From assembly GCA_003650255.1 (NCBI GenBank), contig QMOP01000065.1, positions 1 through 6,955 on the forward strand: DNA of 6,955 nt. Reading direction: 5' to 3'. The position numbers and the translations under genes are program-made. Source of the DNA: Caldisericota bacterium (GTDB lineage: Bacteria > CG03 > B21-G15). Below, in pieces: positions 1-5,598 of this stretch (position 1 is the stretch's first letter; the number at the start of each line of letters is the position of its first letter). The notes under the pieces are model-generated. The model was given only the letters and a program-made list of their open reading frames with translations, was not told the DNA's origin and ran no database searches.

Positions 1-254
1 AACCCCAACCACTTTCAGATGAAGAGGTTGCGAGAATTAAAGAACTTGAAGAGGAAGGAAAAAAAGAGAAACCAAAACCAGCAGTTGAAATTGAAAAAGG
101 TGATACTGTAAGGATTACTGAAGGTCCTTTCACAAACTTCATGGGAACAGTAGAAGAACTTGACAAAGAAAAAGGAAAAGTTAAAATACTCGTAAACATT
201 CTTGGTAGATTTACACCTGTTGAATTACAGATTTATCAGGTGGAGAAGATTTAA
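1..254 (+). CDS. nusG: Transcription termination/antitermination factor NusG (3' part)
   Basis: The reading frame is open from the left edge (codons in phase with position 3) and ends with TAA at 252-254; the start and the N-terminal NGN domain lie outside the window. What remains is a charged linker containing PLSDEEVARI, then a KOW domain from about base 84 to the end, with the hallmark GDTVRITEGPF, a following NFMGTV turn, and the ending ILGRFTPVEL that closes bacterial NusG proteins. NusG binds RNA polymerase through its NGN domain, while the KOW domain contacts Rho or ribosomal protein S10. The stop is one base before the rplK ATG, so the two genes are surely co-transcribed, as in most bacteria where nusG precedes rplK. 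A run of Glu and Lys codons in the linker makes the DNA look low-complexity, but it is ordinary coding sequence. Confidence 0.95.
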   Translation, partial: PQPLSDEEVARIKELEEEGKKEKPKPAVEIEKGDTVRITEGPFTNFMGTVEELDKEKGKVKILVNILGRFTPVELQIYQVEKI

Positions 255-255
255 A

Positions 256-687
256 ATGGCAAAGAAAGTAAAAGCACAGATTAAATTACAAATACCTGCA
301 GGAGGAGCAAATCCTGCACCTCCTGTTGGTCCTGCTCTTGGACAGCATGGAGTAAATATTATGGAGTTCTGTAAACAGTTTAATGAAAGAACAAAAAATG
401 AGGAACCGGGAATGCTTATTCCTGTTGTAATAACTGTTTATGAGGATAGAAGTTTTACATTCATCACAAAAGTTCCTCCTGTATCCAGTTTAATAAAAAA
501 AGCAGTTGGACTTGCAAAAGCAAGTGGAGAACCAAATAAAAATAAGGTTGGAAAACTTACAAAAAAAGAGATTATGGAAATTGCTAAAAAGAAAATGAAG
601 GATTTAAATACAACTGACTTAGAAGCAGCAATGAGAATGGTTGAGGGAACTGCAAGAAGTATGGGAGTTGAAATAGTGGAAGAATGA
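256..687 (+). CDS. rplK: 50S ribosomal protein L11
   Basis: The product has 143 residues, close to the usual 141-142. Its N-terminal domain has the proline-rich loop around residues 14-26 (PAGGANPAPPVGPALGQHG), which in the family binds the GTPase-associated region of 23S rRNA and is the thiostrepton site. The hinge TKVPPVSSLIKKA lies at 71-83. The C-terminal rRNA-binding domain ends with an MVEGTARSMGV segment at 128-138. The frame is open further upstream, with a TTG at 202, but the ATG at 256 gives the conserved MAKKVKAQIKLQIPAG start and is preceded by a good Shine-Dalgarno AGGTGGAG at 238-245. The start follows the nusG stop by one base, and the stop overlaps the rplA start as ATGA. L11 forms the base of the ribosomal stalk that recruits translation factors. 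Confidence 0.98.
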   Translation: MAKKVKAQIKLQIPAGGANPAPPVGPALGQHGVNIMEFCKQFNERTKNEEPGMLIPVVITVYEDRSFTFITKVPPVSSLIKKAVGLAKASGEPNKNKVGKLTKKEIMEIAKKKMKDLNTTDLEAAMRMVEGTARSMGVEIVEE

Positions 688-1367
688 AGGTATCAAAAAG
701 ATTTAAAGAGATTTTAAAAAATGTTGACACGAATAAGGAATATACTTTTGAAGAGGCAATTGATATCCTTAAAAACAATTCAAAAGTAAAATTCGATGAA
801 ACAGTGGAACTCACAGTCCAGTTAAATGTCAATCCAACAAAACAGGACCAAAATGTAAGGGGTGTTATGCTTCTTCCCCATGGGACAGGGAAAAAGAAAA
901 GAATCTGTGTGGTCGCAAAAGGTGAGAAATATAAAGAAGCAGAAGGAATTGAAGGAATAGAACTAAAAAGTCCTGATGAACTTGTTGAAGAAGTTCAAAA
1001 GGGGAAAATTGATTTTGATGTATTAATTGCAACACCTGACTCAATGAGGGAAATATCAAAACTTGGAAGAATTCTCGGTCCAAAAGGACTAATGCCAAAT
1101 CCAAAAACAGGAACGATTACATTTGAAATTAAAGATGTTGTTGAAAAATACAAAAAAGGACAGTTTGAATTCAGAGTTGATTCAGGAGGAAATCTACACA
1201 TACCTGTTGGAAAAATCTCATTCGAAAAAGAAAAACTCCTTGAAAATATCAATACTGCAATGCAGATAATTTCTCAAACAAGGCCAGCAAGTGTTAAAGG
1301 AACATATATAAAGAAGGTTTGTCTTTCCTCAACTATGGGACCCGGACTTAGGATTAAATACCCTTAA
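684..1367 (+). CDS. rplA: 50S ribosomal protein L1
   Basis: The product has 227 residues, near the usual 230-235. The L1 signature is clear at 127-144 (LGRILGPKGLMPNPKTGT). The N-terminal segment (TFEEAIDIL, then FDETVELTVQLNV) and the C-terminal STMGPG segment match the family, as do VRGVMLLPHGTGK at 58-70 and the IPVGKISF region near 173-180. L1 forms the mobile L1 stalk on 23S rRNA and releases E-site tRNA; in many bacteria it also represses its own operon by binding rplK-rplA mRNA. I could not identify such an mRNA site here. The start overlaps the rplK stop (ATGA), which suggests translational coupling. The last 12 codons and the stop overlap the 3' end of the opposing larE gene, and no rplJ or rplL follows, which is unusual. 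No rho-independent terminator was seen after the stop. Confidence 0.97.
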   Translation: MKVSKRFKEILKNVDTNKEYTFEEAIDILKNNSKVKFDETVELTVQLNVNPTKQDQNVRGVMLLPHGTGKKKRICVVAKGEKYKEAEGIEGIELKSPDELVEEVQKGKIDFDVLIATPDSMREISKLGRILGPKGLMPNPKTGTITFEIKDVVEKYKKGQFEFRVDSGGNLHIPVGKISFEKEKLLENINTAMQIISQTRPASVKGTYIKKVCLSSTMGPGLRIKYP

Positions 1368-2168
1368 GAATCTATTCATTTTTCCTCTTTTATATCCTTC
1401 AAGGTCAAGTGTTACAAAATCAAAACCAATCCTTTTAAAATATTTAAAAATTCTTTCAAAAACCTCAGGATTTAACTTACTAAACTCATTCTTATTTATC
1501 TCAACTCTTGCAAGAGATTTTCCATCTAAATTATGATATCTCACCCTGAACTCCTTAAACCCAAGTTTATAAATATAATCCTCTGCTTTATCTATCATTT
1601 TAAGTTTCTCCTTTGTTATCTCCTCTCCATAAGGAAATCTTGAAGCAAGACATGCAAAACTTCCCTTATCCTTTGTAGGAAGATTTAATCTCTTTGAAAA
1701 TTCCCTTATCTCTTTTTTGGTTAATCTTGCCTCAATCAAAGGACTCTTTATACCCATCTCCTTCTTCGCCTTAAAACCTGGTCTATAATCTGAAGTATCA
1801 GAGTAATTTGACCCATCAAGCACATATTTAATAGAATATTTCTTTGCTATTTCCTTTAATTTTGAAAAAAGTTCTTTCTTACAGAAATAACACCTCTCAG
1901 GTGGATTTTTTCTAAAACCCTTTATTTTAAGTTCCGAAGTTTTTATAACAATATGTCTTACTCCCAGCAAAGAACAAAATCTTTTTGCAAACTCATACTC
2001 CCTTAAAGGATATATTTCTGACCTTGCTGTAACAGCAATAACATTTTCTTTACCAAGTGTATCAACTGATATTTTAAGTAGAAATGTTGAATCAACTCCA
2101 CCAGAGTAAGCAATTAAAACCTTTCTTAATCTTCTTAAAATCTCTTTTAACCTTTTTACCTTCTCCAT
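1329..2168 (-). CDS. larE: LarE-type ATP-dependent sacrificial sulfur transferase
   Basis: The product is a 279-residue PP-loop protein. The ATP pyrophosphatase loop SGGVDST lies at 22-28, followed by the family segments ERCYFCKKELF (91-101), LDGSNYSDTSDYRPG (117-131), SPLIEA (142-147), ACLASRFPYGEEIT (172-185) and DLEGYKRGKMN (255-265). LarE activates the nicotinic-acid-derived precursor of the nickel-pincer cofactor by adenylylation and inserts sulfur. In Lactobacillus plantarum the sulfur comes from one cysteine in the CLASR motif, here Cys173. This protein also has the pair Cys93 and Cys96, the arrangement associated with [4Fe-4S]-containing LarE proteins. No larA, larB or larC is in the window, so the cofactor role rests on family alone. 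The ATG at 2168 fits the usual N terminus but has no Shine-Dalgarno; a -10-like TAAAAT lies 6 bases upstream. The last 12 residues are not conserved family sequence and overlap rplA. Another LarE-like thiolation role is possible. Confidence 0.9.
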   Translation of the reverse strand: MEKVKRLKEILRRLRKVLIAYSGGVDSTFLLKISVDTLGKENVIAVTARSEIYPLREYEFAKRFCSLLGVRHIVIKTSELKIKGFRKNPPERCYFCKKELFSKLKEIAKKYSIKYVLDGSNYSDTSDYRPGFKAKKEMGIKSPLIEARLTKKEIREFSKRLNLPTKDKGSFACLASRFPYGEEITKEKLKMIDKAEDYIYKLGFKEFRVRYHNLDGKSLARVEINKNEFSKLNPEVFERIFKYFKRIGFDFVTLDLEGYKRGKMNRFLRVFNPKSGSHS

Positions 2169-2174
2169 TTAATT

Positions 2175-2180
2175 ATTTTA
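2175..2180 (-). promoter_or_regulatory. Candidate -10 box of larE, with -35 at 2198-2203
   Basis: Read on the minus strand there is TTTACT (2203-2198), a 17-base spacer and TAAAAT (2180-2175), which is 4 of 6 and 5 of 6 against the sigma-70-type consensus. The -10 ends 6 bases before the larE ATG, so transcription would start at about the ATG itself and give a leaderless mRNA; no Shine-Dalgarno sequence is present. The region is very AT-rich, so matches by chance are easy. Confidence 0.45.
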
Positions 2181-2205
2181 CAAAAATAAGATTTTTTAGT
2201 AAAAT
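2177..2205 (+). promoter_or_regulatory. Candidate promoter of the DPD-like flavoprotein gene
   Basis: TTTACA (2177-2182), a 17-base spacer and TAAAAT (2200-2205) each match the -35 and -10 consensus at 5 of 6 positions. The expected start near 2212 gives a leader of about 42 bases before the ATG at 2254. Each hexamer overlaps the opposing hexamer of the larE promoter on the other strand. Confidence 0.55.
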
Positions 2206-2242
2206 TTAAAATAATGAAATGAAGAAAAACATCCTGAAACTC

Positions 2243-2249
2243 AAGGAGG
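2243..2249 (+). promoter_or_regulatory. Strong Shine-Dalgarno site for the DPD-like gene
   Basis: AAGGAGG lies 4 bases before the ATG at 2254. It fixes the start of the flavoprotein gene and contrasts with the neighbouring larE, which has no such site. Confidence 0.85.
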
Positions 2250-2253
2250 AGTC

Positions 2254-4740
2254 ATGGCAAAAAAAACTGAATTCTTAAAGGAAAAAATTTTCCAGAATGA
2301 ACTTAAAAGATGTGAATACTGTGAAGAGAAACCATGTAGAGATGGTTGTCCTGCTAACTGTTCTCCATGCGATTTCATAATGGCAGCAAGAGTGGGTGAA
2401 CCACAGGATTACAAAAGAGCAGCAGCAATTATAATGAGAGAAAATCCTCTTGGAGGTGTTTGTGGATTTGTATGTCCTGATAAATTTTGTATGGCAAAGT
2501 GCTCTCATAAAAAATTTGATTCTCCAGTAAAAATTCCTGAAATACAGGCAACAATAGTTCAAAAAGCAAAAGAACTTGGTGAGATACCTGGATTTTCAAA
2601 ACCAAAATCCAATGGAAAAAAGATAGCAATTATCGGAAGTGGGCCTGCAGGACTTTCAGCAGCTGCAATTCTTGGTCAAGAAGGATATGAAGTTACAATA
2701 TTTGAAGCAAAAAATAAACCCGGTGGAATGTGTAATCTCATACCTGACTGGCGTCTTCCAAAATCAGTATTAAGGACAGATATTGAGTTCATAAAATCAC
2801 TTGGAAATATAACGATAAAACTCAATAAGGAAATAAAGGATGTTGAAGAAATTGAAGATAAGTTTGATGCAGTCCTTGTTGCAACCGGTCTCTGGGAACC
2901 AATAATGTTAGGAATAAAAAATGAAAATCTTGCAATAACAAGTATTGATTATTTAAGTGATCCAAAAAAATATAAACTTAAAGGAAAAGTAGCAGTTATT
3001 GGTGGTGGAGCAACTGCATGTGACTGTGCTATAACTTTAAAATTGAATGGAGCAAAAGAGGTTGAGATGTTTGCACTTGAAACTTATAATGAGATGCCTT
3101 TAACTGAAAAGGAAAGAAATGAACTTTTTGAATACGGAATTCAAATTTCAAATAGAATAAGAGTTACTGAAATAAAAAAGGAAGGTAAAAAGATTAAAGG
3201 AATTAAAACAGTAAAGGCTACATTAAAAGGAGAAAAGTTTGATTTAAAGAATATAAAGGATATAAAAGGAACAGAGCATTTTAGGCCTGATATAAAGCAT
3301 GTAATAATTGCAATTGGAAATAGAAAAAAGGATATAAAAATTCCAAAAAGTAAAAAGATATTTTTCGCAGGAGATTATGTGAATGGACCAACAACTGTTG
3401 TTGAGGCAGTTGCAAGTGGTAAAAATGCTGCTTTAAGAATTGACGCATTCCTGAAAGGAGAGAAAAAACCAAAAATAAAGAAGGAAGTAAAAAGTTTTGC
3501 AATTCTTAAAACATACAAACATATTCCTGTTTCCCTTGAAACAGATTTCTTTGGAAGAAAAATCCAGACACCATTTTTAATCTCTGCTAGTCCACCTTCT
3601 GATGGTTATGAACAGATGAAGAAAGCATATGAAAATGGATGGAGTGGTGGAATTATGAAGACAAGTTTTGCAAAAGGGCCAATTCATATTCCTTCAGAAT
3701 ATATGCACGTCTTTAATGAAAACACATATGGAAATTGCGACAATGTATCAGGACATCTCCTTGATAGGGTTTGTAAAGAGGCAGAAAAACTTGTAAAAGA
3801 GTATCCTGACAGATTAACAATGGTTTCAACTGGTGGACCTGTTACAGGTAATGATGAAGAGGATAAAAAAGTCTGGCAGTCAAATACAAAAATACTTGAA
3901 GAAACTGGAATTTATGGTATTGAATACAGTTTATCCTGTCCTCAAGGAGGAGAGGGAACAGAAGGTGATATTGTTTCACAAAGTCCAACACTAACAGCAA
4001 AAATTGTTGACTGGATAATGGAGGTAAGTAACCCAGATATACCAAAACTCTTTAAATTAACTGCTGCTGTTACCTCAATTGAAACAATATTAAATGCGAT
4101 AAAAGAGGTTCTTAAAAAGTATCCGAATAAGAAAGCAGGAGTAACACTTGCAAATACATTTCCTGTAATGGATTTTCAAAATCGCGGTAAAAAGGAGTGG
4201 GAGGACGGGGTAATACTTGGAATGAGTGGTGAAGGTGTTCTTCCAATAAGTTATTTTACACTTGCAAGAGCAGTTCCAATTGGAATTGAAATATCAGGAA
4301 ACGCAGGACCAATGAATTATAAGCATGCAGCAAACTTCTTAGCACTTGGAGTAAAAACAGTTCAGTTCTGCACAATTGTTATGAAATATGGATATGGAAT
4401 ATTTCAGGAACTCTGTAATGGTGTTGCATACCTTATGAGGGAAAGAGGGATAAAATCAATGAAGGAACTAATTGGAATTGCACAACCAAATCCAATAAAG
4501 GATTTCATGGAATTGCCAGAAGAAAAGAAAATATCTCAGGTTATAAAAGAACTGTGCGTAAGCTGTGGAAACTGCACAAGATGTCCGTATCAAGCAATAA
4601 CATTAAATAAAAGGGGATATCCTGAAACAGATCCCTCAAAGTGTATCGGATGCTCAATATGTGTTAAAAAATGCTTCACTGGTGCACTTTATATGAGAGA
4701 AAGAACAAAAGAGGAACTTGAAGCACTGAAAGAAGGGTAA
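2254..4740 (+). CDS. Dihydropyrimidine-dehydrogenase-like Fe-S/FAD/FMN oxidoreductase (substrate unknown)
   Basis: The product has 828 residues and the domain order of dihydropyrimidine dehydrogenase (DPD; about 1,025 residues in mammals), i.e. a PreT-PreA-type fusion. The N-terminal Fe-S domain has CEYCEEKPCRDGC (Cys20, 23, 28, 32) and CGFVCPDKFCMAKC (Cys70, 74, 79, 83); Gln98 sits where DPD uses a Gln cluster ligand. FAD binding is shown by GSGPAGLSAA (128-137) and FAGDYVNGPTTVVEAVASGKNAA (from 371). The NAD(P)H site is GGGATACDCA (250-259). An FMN TIM barrel runs from about 424 to 740, with MKT (Lys469), SLSCPQG (Cys562), KLT (Lys601) and ANT (633-635). Two [4Fe-4S] motifs end the protein (Cys768-777 and Cys797-807). 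Electrons probably pass from NAD(P)H through FAD and clusters to FMN. Cys562 matches the DPD general acid, but several pyrimidine-binding residues differ, so pyrimidine reduction should not be assumed. The protein is cytosolic, with no signal peptide. A strong Shine-Dalgarno fixes the start. Confidence 0.88.
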   Translation: MAKKTEFLKEKIFQNELKRCEYCEEKPCRDGCPANCSPCDFIMAARVGEPQDYKRAAAIIMRENPLGGVCGFVCPDKFCMAKCSHKKFDSPVKIPEIQATIVQKAKELGEIPGFSKPKSNGKKIAIIGSGPAGLSAAAILGQEGYEVTIFEAKNKPGGMCNLIPDWRLPKSVLRTDIEFIKSLGNITIKLNKEIKDVEEIEDKFDAVLVATGLWEPIMLGIKNENLAITSIDYLSDPKKYKLKGKVAVIGGGATACDCAITLKLNGAKEVEMFALETYNEMPLTEKERNELFEYGIQISNRIRVTEIKKEGKKIKGIKTVKATLKGEKFDLKNIKDIKGTEHFRPDIKHVIIAIGNRKKDIKIPKSKKIFFAGDYVNGPTTVVEAVASGKNAALRIDAFLKGEKKPKIKKEVKSFAILKTYKHIPVSLETDFFGRKIQTPFLISASPPSDGYEQMKKAYENGWSGGIMKTSFAKGPIHIPSEYMHVFNENTYGNCDNVSGHLLDRVCKEAEKLVKEYPDRLTMVSTGGPVTGNDEEDKKVWQSNTKILEETGIYGIEYSLSCPQGGEGTEGDIVSQSPTLTAKIVDWIMEVSNPDIPKLFKLTAAVTSIETILNAIKEVLKKYPNKKAGVTLANTFPVMDFQNRGKKEWEDGVILGMSGEGVLPISYFTLARAVPIGIEISGNAGPMNYKHAANFLALGVKTVQFCTIVMKYGYGIFQELCNGVAYLMRERGIKSMKELIGIAQPNPIKDFMELPEEKKISQVIKELCVSCGNCTRCPYQAITLNKRGYPETDPSKCIGCSICVKKCFTGALYMRERTKEELEALKEG

Positions 4741-4743
4741 TTT

Positions 4744-5598
4744 TTAGTCAAAAATAACTGTTTTATTTTTATAGACAAGAATTTTATTCTGTAAATGCAA
4801 TCTTACTGCCCTTGCAAGAACAATCTTTTCCATATCTCTTCCCTTCCTTTTCAAATCCTCAAGTGTATCCCTGTGACTCACTCTTATAACATCCTGTTCT
4901 ATTATTGGTCCTGAATCAAGTTTTTCAGTAACATAATGTGCTGTTGCACCTATTAATTTTACTCCTCTTTTATATGCCTGCAAATATGGATTTTTTCCAG
5001 TAAAAGAAGGAAGAAATGAATGATGAATATTTATAATTCTGTTTTTGAAATTTTTTACAAAATATGGACTCAATATCTGCATATATCTTGCAAGAACAAT
5101 AAGATTTATTTTATATTCTTTTAAAAGTTTTAACTCTTTTTTCTCCTGATGGAGTTTACTCCTTTTACTCTTTGGAAAAACATAAAAAGGAATATTAAAC
5201 TCTTCTCCAATATATGAAAGTTTATCATGATTGCTTATAATGAGAGGAATGTTACACTTAAACTCACCTTCTCTGTGTCTTAAAAGTAAATCAATAAGAC
5301 AGTGCTCATACTTACTAACAAATATACAGACATTTGGAATAATCCAGGAAAATTTCAAATCATACTTCATCCTGAATTTTTTTGCAATTGGAGAAAACTT
5401 TTCAGCAATTCTTTCAGGTTCAATCTTAAAACCCTTCAAATCCCACTCTATTCTCATAAAAAATACTTTCTCCTCATCATCCCTGTGTTCATCTGAATGA
5501 GTTATATTTCCATCATTCTTATAAATGAAATTTGAAACCTCAGCAACAATCCCTTTCTTATCAGGACAACTCAATAAAAGTGTGCAGGTTTTTTTCAT
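4744..5598 (-). CDS. purU: Formyltetrahydrofolate deformylase
   Basis: The product has 284 residues, against about 280 in Escherichia coli PurU. An N-terminal ACT domain (1 to about 80) begins with TLLLSCPDKKGIVAEVSNFIY, and a formyltransferase-fold catalytic domain follows. Conserved segments are ISNHDKL (121-127), LARYMQILSPYF (169-180), RIINIHHSFLPSF (187-199), GATAHYVTEKLDSGPII (217-233) and GRDMEKIVLARAV (253-265). The catalytic triad of this fold is present as Asn190, His192 and Asp228. PurU hydrolyses 10-formyl-tetrahydrofolate to formate and tetrahydrofolate, balancing the one-carbon pool and, in some bacteria, feeding formate to the formate-dependent PurT step. The ATG overlaps the stop of the upstream fusion gene (ATGA), with GGAAGAG just before it, so translation is probably coupled. 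The stop lies 3 bases from the end of the converging flavoprotein gene. Confidence 0.95.
   Translation of the reverse strand: MKKTCTLLLSCPDKKGIVAEVSNFIYKNDGNITHSDEHRDDEEKVFFMRIEWDLKGFKIEPERIAEKFSPIAKKFRMKYDLKFSWIIPNVCIFVSKYEHCLIDLLLRHREGEFKCNIPLIISNHDKLSYIGEEFNIPFYVFPKSKRSKLHQEKKELKLLKEYKINLIVLARYMQILSPYFVKNFKNRIINIHHSFLPSFTGKNPYLQAYKRGVKLIGATAHYVTEKLDSGPIIEQDVIRVSHRDTLEDLKRKGRDMEKIVLARAVRLHLQNKILVYKNKTVIFD

Larger units (their letters stand above)
2175..2205. repeat. Inverted repeat spanning the divergent promoters
   Basis: Perfect 7-base arms ATTTTAC (2175-2181) and GTAAAAT (2199-2205) flank a 17-base centre that is itself partly symmetrical (AAAA at 2183-2186 pairs with TTTT at 2194-2197). 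The dyad centre is at 2190. It makes the two divergent promoters nearly mirror images. It could also be an operator, but AT-richness lowers the weight of the symmetry. Confidence 0.5.

Noticed and set aside
202..255. Upstream TTG start extending rplK by 18 residues
   Set aside because: It lies inside nusG, adds sequence absent from L11 proteins, and the ATG at 256 has its own Shine-Dalgarno site.
230..260. L1 autoregulatory mRNA site near the rplK start
   Set aside because: Such a site is expected from family knowledge, but I could not match a specific structure with confidence from sequence alone.
584..1252. Minus-strand open frames opposite rplK and rplA
   Set aside because: They are Ser/Phe/Leu-rich mirror images of A-rich coding sequence and show no recognisable domain.
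1340..1370. Possible hairpin around CTTAGG and CCCTTAAG at the end of rplA
   Set aside because: Pairing needs a bulge, the stem is short and there is no T run after it; not supportable as a terminator.
4750..4770. AT stem-loop (AAAAATAA, 5-base loop, TTATTTTT) just after the flavoprotein stop and inside the purU 3' end
   Set aside because: The 8-base stem has no G or C and would be weak. It lies in coding sequence and is not followed by a convincing T run beyond the stem itself, so it is not called as a terminator.
5231..5500. Plus-strand open frames opposite purU
   Set aside because: They are overlapping shadows of a well-conserved gene, with no Shine-Dalgarno site or family motif.
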